Of a stretch of DNA of 64,000 nucleotides, positions 41,637-49,811 are shown piece after piece; positions within the stretch are counted from its first letter, which is position 1, and the number at the start of each line of letters is the position of its first letter. The notes under the pieces are model-generated. The model was not told where the DNA came from and did no database searches. It was given only the letters and a program-made list of their open reading frames with translations. The DNA comes from Salegentibacter salegens (GTDB taxonomy: Bacteria; Bacteroidota; Bacteroidia; Flavobacteriales; Flavobacteriaceae), in assembly GCF_900142975.1 (NCBI RefSeq), contig NZ_LT670848.1, positions 1,984,001 to 2,048,000 on the forward strand. Reading direction: 5' to 3'. The translations under genes were made by a program, and so were the position numbers.

Positions 41637-42000
41637 TTATGTTTTCTTGTTTTGTTGTTTGCGTCTTGCTGTATTTATTGATGCTACAGTAATGGCCAAT
41701 ATCTCTTCTGCCTCACGGTGTAGGTTTTGTGCTTTTCCAATTTCTTTATCTTTCATAATTTCCATAAATAATTCAAGAAAATACATACTCTCATCTGCTT
41801 CTTCTTCAACAATTTTGAGTTTATTTATAAAATCGGCAGTAGATTTCGCACGTTGAGAAGCTCTATAATTAGCCCCCACCGAACTGGAACAACGAATAAG
41901 CTGATTAGCATATGCTTTGTATTCTCTGGAAAGGTATTTTCCTACAGAAAAACCAACAATCTAATGCAAACTGCTTTGTTCTGCTTTTTAAATCTTTCAT
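41637..42000 (-). pseudogene. Four-helix-bundle (S23/IVP-like) protein gene, frameshifted, inserted between hisH and hisA
   Basis: From the ATG at 42000 the first frame reads MKDLKSRTKQFALDCWFFCR then KIP, and stops shortly after. From about 41920 a second frame reads SREYKAYANQLIRCSSSVG, then ANYRASQRAKS and KIVEEEADESMYFLEL to a stop at 41637. Together they make one S23-type four-helix-bundle protein of about 120 residues, joined only if one base is restored near 41910-41920. Flanks on both sides carry AAGTTAGAAG and TACGAA words in opposite orientation. Such genes sit in 23S rRNA intervening sequences and at many chromosomal sites. Its function here is unknown and probably lost. Confidence 0.82.
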
Positions 42001-42012
42001 CCCTTCGTCCTT

Positions 42013-42606
42013 TTAATTTCGTACTTCTAACTTTAGAAAATTCTCCAGAATTTTCTCACCGGCGTCACTACTTTTCTCAGGATGAAATTGAACTCCATAA
42101 AAATTATCTTTCTGAATTGCGGAAGTATATTCCACTCCGTATTCAGTAGAGGCAATGGTTTCTGCACATTCTTTAACGTAAAAGCTATGCACCAAATACA
42201 CGAATTCTCCTTCTGAAATTCCGGTAAACAGCGCTGATTTTAGATCATAAATTTTATTCCATCCAATTTGCGGAACTTTTAATTTATTGTCGAATTTCAC
42301 TACGTTGGCGTGAAAAATTCCGAGGCCATCTGTATCTCCTTCCTCGCAATAAGTACACATTAACTGCATTCCCAGGCAAATTCCTAATACCGGCTGTTTT
42401 AAAGTTGGAATCACTTTATCTAAACCGGTTGACTTTAGCATTTTCATTGCACTGCTGGCCTCGCCCACTCCAGGGAAAATCACTTTATCTGCCGCTTTAA
42501 TTTCTTCAGCATCGCTGCTTAAAATCGCATCATATCCAAGTCTTTTTATCGCAAATTTTATACTTTGAATATTCCCGGCTCCGTAATCAATAATAACTAT
42601 TTTCAT
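42013..42606 (-). CDS. hisH: Imidazole glycerol phosphate synthase, glutamine amidotransferase subunit
   Basis: The 197-residue class I amidotransferase starts MKIVIIDYGAGNIQSI. The catalytic Cys is in GICLGMQLM, the His-Glu pair in GVQFHPEKSSD, and the oxyanion region in FPGVGEASSAM. It supplies ammonia to HisF. The frame ends in EVRN without a long tail. The usual hisH-hisA junction is interrupted by the four-helix-bundle pseudogene. Confidence 0.97.
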   Translation of the reverse strand: MKIVIIDYGAGNIQSIKFAIKRLGYDAILSSDAEEIKAADKVIFPGVGEASSAMKMLKSTGLDKVIPTLKQPVLGICLGMQLMCTYCEEGDTDGLGIFHANVVKFDNKLKVPQIGWNKIYDLKSALFTGISEGEFVYLVHSFYVKECAETIASTEYGVEYTSAIQKDNFYGVQFHPEKSSDAGEKILENFLKLEVRN

Positions 42607-42676
42607 TTTTTAGTATTGAGTAATTAGTACTGAGTATAGAGTTTAAAGATCTCGTAACTCAGCTCAAATTTATCTT

Positions 42677-43819
42677 TTACAGCATTCCTTTAGTTGATGG
42701 CAAAATCATTTTTTCAGCATCGCGTTTTACCGCTACTTTAATTGCTTTGGCAAAAGCTTTAAATATCGCTTCAATTTTATGATGTTCGTTTTGACCTTCG
42801 GCTTTCACATTTAGGTTAGCTTTAGCACCATCGGTAAACGATTTAAAGAAATGGTAGAACATTTCCGTAGGCATTTTTCCAACCATTTCACGTTTAAATT
42901 CGGTATCCCAAACAATCCAGTTTCTTCCTCCAAAATCTATAGCCACCTGCGCCAGGCAATCGTCCATAGGCAGGCAAAAACCGTATCGTTCTATACCAAG
43001 TTTGTTGCCCAAAGCTTTACTAAAAACTTCCCCCAAAGCAATTGCCGTATCTTCTATGGTATGGTGCTCATCAACTTCTAAATCGCCCTTAACTTGAACC
43101 CTAAGATCCATTTGCCCGTGACGTGCAATCTGATCCAGCATATGATCAAAAAATGCAATTCCAGTGCTTATTTCTGATTTTCCGGTTCCGTCCAGATTAA
43201 GATTTATAAAAATATCGGTTTCATTGGTTTTCCGACTTATCTCTGCAGTTCTGTCGTTTAATTTTAAAAATTCATAGATTTTCTTCCAACTACCAGTTTT
43301 TAAAGAGATGGTTTCTTTAATCTTGCCCTTATCATTTTTGACTTCATCGGTTGCCAAATCTTCGTGGGTATCTATAAATATACCTTTTCCACCAAAATTA
43401 TAAGCAAACTCAATATCTGTAAGTCGGTCACCGACCATAAAAGAATTCTTGAGATCATAGTTTTCTTCGTTATTCAGATACTTCTCTTCTAAAAGTCCGG
43501 TATTGGGTTTCCGGGTAGGAGAATTATCTTTTGCAAAAGTGCGGTCCATTAGCACTTCCTTGAACTCCACTCCTTCATTTTTAAAGGTTTGAAGAATAAA
43601 GTTCTGAATAGGCCAAAAATCTTTTTCAGGATAGGCTTCTGTTCCCAAACCATCCTGATTAGTCACCATAACCAACTCAAAATCCAGTTCTGTGGCAATT
43701 TTCTTTAAATAATATAAAGCTTCCGGATAAAACTCCAGCTTTTCAATACGGTCTACCTGGTAATCTTCCGGCTCGTGAATTAAAGTCCCATCACGATCTA
43801 TAAATAATACTTTTTTCAT
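42677..43819 (-). CDS. hisB: Bifunctional histidinol-phosphatase / imidazoleglycerol-phosphate dehydratase
   Basis: The 380-residue fusion has an N-terminal HAD phosphatase ([12 protein letters not shown] with nucleophile Asp, [22 protein letters not shown]) and a C-terminal dehydratase with metal motifs [14 protein letters not shown] and [13 protein letters not shown]. In the E. coli HisB phosphatase half, a zinc site of three Cys and one His lies before RKP. Here the matching segment is [16 protein letters not shown], with none of those ligands, so this version should lack the structural zinc. Otherwise it is complete and normal in length. Confidence 0.96.
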   Translation of the reverse strand: MKKVLFIDRDGTLIHEPEDYQVDRIEKLEFYPEALYYLKKIATELDFELVMVTNQDGLGTEAYPEKDFWPIQNFILQTFKNEGVEFKEVLMDRTFAKDNSPTRKPNTGLLEEKYLNNEENYDLKNSFMVGDRLTDIEFAYNFGGKGIFIDTHEDLATDEVKNDKGKIKETISLKTGSWKKIYEFLKLNDRTAEISRKTNETDIFINLNLDGTGKSEISTGIAFFDHMLDQIARHGQMDLRVQVKGDLEVDEHHTIEDTAIALGEVFSKALGNKLGIERYGFCLPMDDCLAQVAIDFGGRNWIVWDTEFKREMVGKMPTEMFYHFFKSFTDGAKANLNVKAEGQNEHHKIEAIFKAFAKAIKVAVKRDAEKMILPSTKGML

Positions 43820-43827
43820 AATCTATT

Positions 43828-43975
43828 TTGTCATTTCCGCGAAGGCGGAAATCTAATATTCTTTAAATTTTAATTCTATTACTTAGTTTGGTTTGAACCA
43901 CCCCGCCCTGCGGGCACCCCTCCTTGAAAAGGAGGGGAACTTTATTTTTTTGTAATTGCTGAAACAAATTCAGCA
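43828..43975. repeat. Cluster of hairpin units between hisC and hisB
   Basis: This spacer contains a 29-bp unit (43828-43856) with stem ATTTCCGC/GCGGAAAT and the family end ATCTAA, a GC-rich hairpin CCCCTCCTT/AAGGAGGGG (43917-43937), and a degenerate unit TGCTGAA/TTCAGCA (43957-43975) with the five-base loop ACAAA. All are on intergenic DNA. Confidence 0.65.
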
Positions 43976-43980
43976 TTTCG

Positions 43981-44014
43981 AATTACTGAAGGCTTCGCAA
44001 AGCCTTCAGTAATT
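43981..44014. repeat. 15-bp hairpin overlapping the hisC stop codon
   Basis: AATTACTGAAGGCTT and its exact complement flank a four-base loop CGCA. It includes the hisC stop codon (43985-43983) and its last codons (about LLKALRSLQ). Folding could affect mRNA stability or translation of the 3' end. Confidence 0.75.
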
Positions 44015-45029
44015 TCTCATTCTCCTCTCCAGTCCCAACCGTAAACCTTAAGGTATTTTCACAAAGCGGTTGTGTGGTTCGGTTTCTAATTACTATACCT
44101 TTTTCTAATAGTTGATCATATCTTTTATTTGCATCATCTACTTTGACTAATATGAAATTAGCATCTGAAGGATATATTTTTTCAATAAATTTAACTTCAA
44201 CTAAAGCTTCACTTAAAAGAGTTCTTTCCTTGAGCAAATCAGACACTTCCGTATCTACTTCTCCCTTTCTTAACACACGATCTAAAGCTCTTACCTGAGT
44301 TAATTCGTTTATATTATAGGGAGGTTTTATTTTATTTAAAATCTCTATAATTTCTACCGAAGCATAGCAAATTCCCAACCTGATTCCAGCCATCCCAAAT
44401 GCTTTGGAAAGCGTTTGCGTAACCACCAAATTAGGAAAATCCTGAAGCTTTTTTAACCAACTATCTTTTGCTGAAAAATCGATATAGGCCTCGTCAATGA
44501 TTACCAGTCCATTAAAACTTTCCAGAATTTCTAATATATTTTCTTCGGAAAATGAGTTTCCGGTAGGATTATTCGGCGAACACAAAAAGATCATTTTTGT
44601 GTTTTGGTCTACCGAATTCAGAATTTCTTCAACATTTGGTTCAAAATCTGAATTTAGTAAAACTTCCTTATTCTCTATATTATTGATATTAGCCAGTACC
44701 TTATACATTCCATAAGTTGGCGGTAAAGTGATCACATTATCTTCGCCCGGCTCACAAAATGCTCGAAACAATAGATCCAGCACTTCATCGCTCCCATTTC
44801 CCAATAAAATATGTTCTGTCGAAATATTTTTAATTTTTGCCAATTCGGCCTTTAGGCTTCGTTGTTGCGGATCTGGATAACGGTTTACATCAGTTTGAAA
44901 CGGATTTTCATTAGCATCCAGAAAAACCATTTCTGAGCCCGTAGATTGGTATTCGTCCCTGGCCGAAGAATAAGGTTTTAAACCGGCCACGTTCGGCCTT
45001 ACCAGGTTATTTATATTTAAGTTTTTCAT
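43983..45029 (-). CDS. hisC: Histidinol-phosphate aminotransferase
   Basis: The 348-residue class I/II aminotransferase has GNGSDEVLDLLFRAFC, CSPNNPTGN, the Asp-Ala-Tyr motif VIIDEAYIDF, and the PLP lysine in TLSKAFGMAGIRLG. The C-terminal RFTVGTGEENEKLL carries the substrate-phosphate Arg. The start MKNLNINNLVRPNV is typical of HisC in this phylum. The end of the gene lies in a perfect hairpin. Confidence 0.97.
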   Translation of the reverse strand: MKNLNINNLVRPNVAGLKPYSSARDEYQSTGSEMVFLDANENPFQTDVNRYPDPQQRSLKAELAKIKNISTEHILLGNGSDEVLDLLFRAFCEPGEDNVITLPPTYGMYKVLANINNIENKEVLLNSDFEPNVEEILNSVDQNTKMIFLCSPNNPTGNSFSEENILEILESFNGLVIIDEAYIDFSAKDSWLKKLQDFPNLVVTQTLSKAFGMAGIRLGICYASVEIIEILNKIKPPYNINELTQVRALDRVLRKGEVDTEVSDLLKERTLLSEALVEVKFIEKIYPSDANFILVKVDDANKRYDQLLEKGIVIRNRTTQPLCENTLRFTVGTGEENEKLLKALRSLQ

Positions 45030-45051
45030 TCTTTTTGAATGGGTCTTATAG

Positions 45052-45121
45052 CGTCATTCTGAATTTATTTCAGAATCTAAGATGTAATTAAGTTAGACCC
45101 TGAAACAAGTTCAGGGTGACG
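45052..45121. repeat. REP-like hairpin pair between hisD and hisC
   Basis: Half 45052-45080 has stem ATTCTGAA/TTCAGAAT. Half 45093-45121, inverted, has stem ACCCTGAA/TTCAGGGT. Each is 29 bases, with loops TTTAT and ACAAG. The variable stem bases differ between halves but stay complementary. Confidence 0.88.
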
Positions 45122-45133
45122 AAATTTTAAAAA

Positions 45134-46417
45134 TTATTTCAATTCCTTTAATCGTAAAGTCACCGCATTTTTATGCGCCTGTAAACCTTCTGCTTCTGCC
45201 ATTAATTCTATAGCAGGACCGATTTTACGAATTCCATTTTCTGAAATCTTCTGAAAAGTCATACTCTTCATAAAACTGTCCAGGTTTACACCGCTATATT
45301 GCTTGGCGTAGCCATTTGTTGGTAAAGTATGGTTTGTTCCAGAAGCATAATCTCCAGCACTTTCTGGCGTATAATTACCAATAAAAACCGAACCTGCATT
45401 TTGAATTCCTTCAGTATAAAAAGTTTCATTTTCGGCACAAATTATAAAATGTTCGGGACCGTATTCGTTAATTATTTCCAGGATATCTTCCTTGTTTTCA
45501 ATATAAATCAGTCTGGAATGGGCAATAGCTTTTTCAGCAATACTTTTTCGGGGTAAATCTTTCAATTGAATTTCCACTTCAATTCCAACTTTTTCAATAA
45601 GGTCTTTGGAGCTAGATACCAAAATAACCTGGCTATCGGCGCCGTGTTCCGCCTGGCTCAGCAAATCTGATGCTACAAAGGCTGCATTTGCCGTATCATC
45701 GGCAAAAACCAGAAGTTCTGAAGGTCCGGCAGGCATATCTATGGCAACATTATATCGAGTAGCCAATTGTTTGGCAACAGTTACAAACTGATTTCCGGGA
45801 CCAAAGATCTTGTAAACTTTAGGGACACTTTCCGTCCCAAACGTCATTGCCGCAATTGCCTGAATTCCTCCAATCTTAAAGATTTTAGTTACTCCGCATA
45901 ACGCAGCCGTATAAAGAATGGCGGGGTGTACATTTCCCTCTTTATCGGGTGGCGTACAAAGTACAATTTCTTTGCAGCCGGCTATATTTGCGGGAGCAGC
46001 CAACATTAAAATAGTAGAAAATAAGGGAGCGCTGCCGCCGGGAATATATAAACCTACCTTTTGAATTGGTCTTTTTTCCTGCCAGCATATTACGCCATTT
46101 GTAGTTTCAACTTCAAATCGTTCGGTTTTCTGAGCGGTGTGGAATTTTTCGATATTTCTTTTGGCCAGTTGAATGGCTTGCTTTAAATCTTCTGAAATTC
46201 GAGATTCGGCTAACCTCACTTCATCTTCAGAAATCCGGGTGTTTTCAAGATTTATTCCATCAAAAAGTTCAGTATATTTTGAAACTGCGGCGTTTCCTTT
46301 GGCTTTTACTTCAGCAAAAACCTGGTTTACCGTTTCTTCAATATCTTCTACGGTTTGCGTTGGGCGTTTTAAAATTTCCGGCCATTCATCCTGGGAAGGA
46401 TTAAAAAATTTTTTCAT
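45134..46417 (-). CDS. hisD: Histidinol dehydrogenase
   Basis: The 427-residue protein has the HisD motifs YIPGGSAPLFSTILM, GGIQAIAAMTFGTES, the zinc-site region LLSQAEHGADSQV, YGPEHFIIC, and GNYTPESAGDYASGTNHTLPT with the catalytic residues. It oxidises histidinol to histidine in two NAD-dependent steps. The N-terminus MKKFFNPSQDEWPEILKRP is normal. It follows hisG after 88 bases. Confidence 0.97.
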   Translation of the reverse strand: MKKFFNPSQDEWPEILKRPTQTVEDIEETVNQVFAEVKAKGNAAVSKYTELFDGINLENTRISEDEVRLAESRISEDLKQAIQLAKRNIEKFHTAQKTERFEVETTNGVICWQEKRPIQKVGLYIPGGSAPLFSTILMLAAPANIAGCKEIVLCTPPDKEGNVHPAILYTAALCGVTKIFKIGGIQAIAAMTFGTESVPKVYKIFGPGNQFVTVAKQLATRYNVAIDMPAGPSELLVFADDTANAAFVASDLLSQAEHGADSQVILVSSSKDLIEKVGIEVEIQLKDLPRKSIAEKAIAHSRLIYIENKEDILEIINEYGPEHFIICAENETFYTEGIQNAGSVFIGNYTPESAGDYASGTNHTLPTNGYAKQYSGVNLDSFMKSMTFQKISENGIRKIGPAIELMAEAEGLQAHKNAVTLRLKELK

Positions 46418-46490
46418 CAGTATATAATTTTAATTCCATAATTGGAATTCTTAACTGGCTCATTATATATGCCTGTTTATAATTTTGAAT

Positions 46491-46505
46491 CCAGCATCAT
46501 GCTGG
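46491..46505. repeat. Perfect hairpin directly after the hisG stop codon
   Basis: CCAGCATCATGCTGG is a 15-base palindrome with a single central base, touching the hisG stop codon. AATTCCA/TGGAATT at 46432-46449 is a second small inverted repeat in the same spacer. Confidence 0.6.
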
Positions 46506-47369
46506 TTAAAGTACCATTTTTTCGATTGGAGCTACTAAAATACCTTCGGCACCGTTTTGTTTTAATTCATCGATAACATCCCAAAAACGCTCTTCGTTAA
46601 TTACGGTGTGGATAGAACTCCAACCTTCTTCAGCAAGTGGTAAAACGGTCGGGCTGCGCATTCCCGGTAGCAATTTGATGATATTTTCTAAATTATTATT
46701 TGGCGCATTTAAAAGAATATATTTCGAAGTTCTAGCGTTTAAAACAGATTTCAGCCTGAATTGTAATTTCTCTAAAATAGTTTTTCTCTCTTCTGAAATT
46801 TTAGGCGAAATAGCCAGTACAGCCTCACTTTTTAGCATCACTTCCACTTCTTTCAGCCCGTTTTTGAAAAGCGTGCTTCCGCTGGAAACAATATCACAAA
46901 TACCATCGGCCAGGCCAATGTTTGGAGCAATTTCCACAGAGCCATTAATAATATGCAATTCGGCCGTAATTCCTTTCTTTTCAAGAAATTCATTTACCGT
47001 ATTAGGGTAGGAAGTTGCAATTCTTTTCCCGTCCAGATCTTGAATTCCGGTATATTTCATCGACTTTGGTACTGCGAGAGAAACACGACATTTAGAGAAA
47101 CCTAATTTTTCTCCCTGGATGATATCATTCCCTTTTTCGATTAAAACATTTTCTCCAATAATAGCAACATCTACCACACCATCTCTTAGGTACTGCGGAA
47201 TATCACCATTTCGCAAATACATAACTTCCAAAGGAAAATTGCGGGAAGAGGCTTTAAGCTGCTCTTTTCCGTTATCTATAGAAATTCCTGCGTCTTTTAA
47301 TATTTTTAGCGAATCTTCATTTAACCGACCCGATTTTTGAATAGCAATTCTTAATTTTTCCTGACTCAT
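46506..47369 (-). CDS. hisG: ATP phosphoribosyltransferase (long form)
   Basis: The protein has 287 residues from the chosen ATG at 47369 (MSQEKLRIAIQKSGRLNEDS). It has the catalytic domain (GDIPQYLRDGVVDVAIIG, IATSYPN, DLVSSGSTL-like DIVSSGSTL) and a C-terminal regulatory ACT-like domain (SPTVLPL, HTVINEERFWDVIDELK), that is the long, feedback-inhibited form. An upstream ATG at 47429 lies inside the terminator and leader region, so it is rejected. It is the first structural gene of the operon, 53 bases after the attenuator. Confidence 0.96.
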   Translation of the reverse strand: MSQEKLRIAIQKSGRLNEDSLKILKDAGISIDNGKEQLKASSRNFPLEVMYLRNGDIPQYLRDGVVDVAIIGENVLIEKGNDIIQGEKLGFSKCRVSLAVPKSMKYTGIQDLDGKRIATSYPNTVNEFLEKKGITAELHIINGSVEIAPNIGLADGICDIVSSGSTLFKNGLKEVEVMLKSEAVLAISPKISEERKTILEKLQFRLKSVLNARTSKYILLNAPNNNLENIIKLLPGMRSPTVLPLAEEGWSSIHTVINEERFWDVIDELKQNGAEGILVAPIEKMVL

Positions 47370-47421
47370 TTTAATTTTTCTTTTAAACTTCAAATTTTTT
47401 AAATGAAGCTTGATGGTTATA

Positions 47422-47457
47422 TAAAACAAAAAACCCGTTTGAATAGCTCAAACGGGT
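47422..47457 (-). terminator. his operon attenuator (leader terminator)
   Basis: The stem ACCCGTTTGA/TCAAACGGGT with loop GCTAT ends in a T-run (47433-47428). The arm ACCCGTTTGAGC (47457-47446) can pair instead with GCTCAGGCGAGGT (47505-47493), at the end of the leader peptide frame, giving 12 pairs with one bulged A. This is a complete terminator/antiterminator switch. Confidence 0.85.
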
Positions 47458-47490
47458 CTTAAATATGCTGGAAATTACAACACACCAAAT

Positions 47491-47547
47491 TTACCTCGCC
47501 TGAGCGCAGTTGTAAAAATGATGGTGATGTAATTGAAAGTTCTTCAT
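47491..47547 (-). CDS. hisL: Histidine operon leader peptide
   Basis: An ATG at 47547 opens 18 codons, MKNFQLHHHHFYNCAQAR, with four consecutive His codons at positions 7-10 (47529-47518). The stop codon is at 47493-47491. The frame ends in the antiterminator strand. A ribosome stalled at the His codons would leave that strand (starting 47505, 13 bases downstream of the last His codon) free to pair with the terminator arm. A ribosome reaching the stop codon would cover it. A consensus promoter ends only nine bases before the ATG. Confidence 0.9.
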   Translation of the reverse strand: MKNFQLHHHHFYNCAQAR

Positions 47548-47555
47548 TGTGATTA

Positions 47556-47585
47556 CAAATCTAAATATAAATTTTAAACTGCAAA
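47556..47585 (-). promoter_or_regulatory. his operon promoter
   Basis: TTTG (47585-47582), an 18-base spacer, and TAGATTTG (47563-47556) match the -33/-7 pattern well. The predicted start is near 47550, so the leader peptide has almost no 5' untranslated region. Confidence 0.75.
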
Positions 47586-47669
47586 ACAGCTTTCTTGTTT
47601 TTTATGAATTGTTTGATTAAAAATACTGTGCTTACCATCTTTTATTAGAATTAATAAGGTTGTATTATT

Positions 47670-48968
47670 CTAATCATCAATAGCACTAAAAAGCATTTGC
47701 CTGAATTTCCAGGCAGTCTCATCGTCTGTATTACCCTGGGTTTGCTTTAACAGAATACCAATGATTTGCTCCTCGGGATCGGCGAAATACTGTGTATTGA
47801 AATAGCCACCCCACTCGAAAGTACCTGCACTACCCTGCCCTCCAGAAATTTCTCCGGTTTCGCTAACCACTCCAAAAGCAAGGCCGTAATATTGATTGGG
47901 AAAATTAAATTTTTCACCGCTTTGATCACCCAGAATAATAGCTAACGTTTTTCGGCTTAATAAACGTGTGCCATTGTATTCTCCCCCGTTTAGATACATT
48001 TGAAGGAATTTAGCATAATCTTTTGCCGCTCCCGAAAGTCCCGCACCACCAGAAAAGAAAGTACCATTTTCTGTTAACGGATAATCTGTATTATAAAACG
48101 TGTTCGGAAAATCTTCCCATTTCTCATCTTTTTTATGCTGTACAGACACTAAGCGATCCTTATTTTCTAAAGGCTGATAAAATCTTGTATCATTCATTTC
48201 TAGCGGATCGAAGATTCTCTCTTGTAAGAATTCATCAAAACCCTGTCCTGAAATTACTTCAATAAAATAACCAAGCACATCTAAACCTAAACTATAAGTA
48301 AATTTTTCACCGGGTTCGTGGTGCAATGGTAAAGTCGCTAATTTCTTTACATTTTCTCCAATGCTAACTTCTTCTTCAGTGAACAATTCGGTAATTCCCG
48401 CCTTTGCGTAAATCTTTTTAATACGCTCGTCACTGTCTATCGCTCCATAACCAAGTCCAGAAGTATGCGTTAGCAGATGTCGAATAGTTATTTCATTTTC
48501 AGCTGGCGTAGAAGTAAAACTGCTGTCAGATTCATTAAAATTCTTTAGAATTTTGGGATCTTTAAATTCAGGAATATATTTTGAAATAGGATCGTCTAAG
48601 CGAAATTTACCTTCTTCCCAGAGCATCATCACCGCTGTGGCCGTAATGGCTTTTGTTTGGGAAGCTAATCTAAAAATCGCATCTTTTTCAAGTTGTTTTC
48701 CCGAAGCATTTGCTTCACCATAAGCTTCGTGAAAAACAATTTTCCCATCGCGGGCTATTAAAGCGACCGCTCCCGGAATTTGATTATCATCAATTGCCGA
48801 TTTCAGCATTGCTTCAATCTTCTGAATTCTTTCTGAAGACATTCCTACTTCAACAGGTTCAGCTGTTTCCAGTATCCCCGAATTATTTACAGAACTGGTT
48901 TGTGCAGAAAGAGCAAGGCTTCCTATAAAAATAGAAAGCCTTGCAATATTTAAGAAAATAGATTTCAT
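47670..48968 (-). CDS. Exported serine hydrolase (beta-lactamase/class C-like)
   Basis: The protein has 432 residues from ATG 48968, with signal peptide MKSIFLNIARLSIFIGSLAL ending SAQ. Motifs of the beta-lactamase class C/esterase family are LASQTKAI (SxxK with catalytic Ser and Lys), YSLGLD (Y-x-x region), and a C-terminal GGQGSAGTFEWGGYFNT. Such proteins are often esterases or D-Ala-D-Ala-type peptidases rather than antibiotic hydrolases. It is probably co-transcribed with the prohibitin-like and VWA genes upstream, with gaps of 10 and 14 bases. The first frame start, a GTG at 48992, precedes the signal peptide and is rejected. Confidence 0.88.
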   Translation of the reverse strand: MKSIFLNIARLSIFIGSLALSAQTSSVNNSGILETAEPVEVGMSSERIQKIEAMLKSAIDDNQIPGAVALIARDGKIVFHEAYGEANASGKQLEKDAIFRLASQTKAITATAVMMLWEEGKFRLDDPISKYIPEFKDPKILKNFNESDSSFTSTPAENEITIRHLLTHTSGLGYGAIDSDERIKKIYAKAGITELFTEEEVSIGENVKKLATLPLHHEPGEKFTYSLGLDVLGYFIEVISGQGFDEFLQERIFDPLEMNDTRFYQPLENKDRLVSVQHKKDEKWEDFPNTFYNTDYPLTENGTFFSGGAGLSGAAKDYAKFLQMYLNGGEYNGTRLLSRKTLAIILGDQSGEKFNFPNQYYGLAFGVVSETGEISGGQGSAGTFEWGGYFNTQYFADPEEQIIGILLKQTQGNTDDETAWKFRQMLFSAIDD

Positions 48969-48978
48969 TTTCAATATT

Positions 48979-49797
48979 TTAATTTGAACCACCTAAAATT
49001 AAGGGTAATCCTCCTTCGCCTGAACCTATAACAACCGTTTTGGCGTTATTAGATTTAGCGAGTTCTACCGTGGCTTGAATTCCTTTTTCCTTTAAAATGT
49101 TAGGAGTTAAGGAAGCATTCAAAATTTCGTTTGCACGCGCTTTACCTTCAGCATCAATACGCTGGCGTTCTGCCTCTTGCGTAGCTTTGGTCAACCTAAA
49201 TTCATACTCCAAAGACTCCTGCTCCTGGCGTAATTTGCGCTCTATCGCATCTTTAATGTTTGGAGGGAGGGATACATCACGTACCAGAACCTCGTTAACC
49301 TGAACATATTGATCTTTAAGTAAAATTTGGGTTTCTTCTAAAATTTCTTTTTGAATAGCCTCCCTTTTACTGGCATATAGTTGCTCAGGATTATATCTTC
49401 CTACAACCGATCTTGCTGCCGATCTTACCGCAGGCTGGAGCAAACGCCTAATGTATTCTTCACCCTTTTCGCGGTGTAAGCTCCCCAGGTTAGCATAAGA
49501 AGGCTGAAACCAGGTAGAAGCATCAATATCAATTTGAAGGCCGTTAGAACTTAAAACCTGCATTTTCTCTTCAAGAGATTGTTGTCTCACTTCATAAACA
49601 AATACTTTGTTCCAGGGAGCTACAAAATGAAAACCTTCATTTAAAGGAGGCTCATCGGTAACTACACCTTCATCAAAGGTTTTATAAAGAACGCCAGCCT
49701 GACCGGAACCAATGGTAACGGTAGATTTAGCGACAAAAATTATTAAAAGTACGATTCCTATAACAATAGGAATTCCGAGTTTGGGTAATCTTTCCAT
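48979..49797 (-). CDS. Prohibitin-like SPFH-domain membrane protein
   Basis: The 272-residue protein has one N-terminal membrane anchor (GIPIVIGIVLLIIFVA), then an SPFH/band 7 domain (AGVLYKTFDEGV, VYEVRQQSLEEKMQVLSSNGLQIDID, SVVGRYNPEQLYASKREAIQKEI), then a long charged coiled coil (KATQEAERQRIDAEGKARAN). These proteins form ring or lattice assemblies in the membrane and often control membrane proteases. It sits between a VWA protein and a serine hydrolase in what is probably one operon. Confidence 0.9.
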   Translation of the reverse strand: MERLPKLGIPIVIGIVLLIIFVAKSTVTIGSGQAGVLYKTFDEGVVTDEPPLNEGFHFVAPWNKVFVYEVRQQSLEEKMQVLSSNGLQIDIDASTWFQPSYANLGSLHREKGEEYIRRLLQPAVRSAARSVVGRYNPEQLYASKREAIQKEILEETQILLKDQYVQVNEVLVRDVSLPPNIKDAIERKLRQEQESLEYEFRLTKATQEAERQRIDAEGKARANEILNASLTPNILKEKGIQATVELAKSNNAKTVVIGSGEGGLPLILGGSN

Positions 49798-49811
49798 CTA
49801 TGTAATTGTAT

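Noticed and set aside
41637..42000. Avd-like protein of a diversity-generating retroelement
   Set aside because: Four-helix-bundle proteins can resemble Avd, but no reverse transcriptase, template repeat or variable repeat is near. It fits the common S23/IVP type.
42600..42660. Spacer before hisH with words such as AGTATTGAGTA / AGTACTGAGTA
   Set aside because: These are short, degenerate direct repeats of low complexity, also seen near 51841-51900. I could not define a unit or a function.
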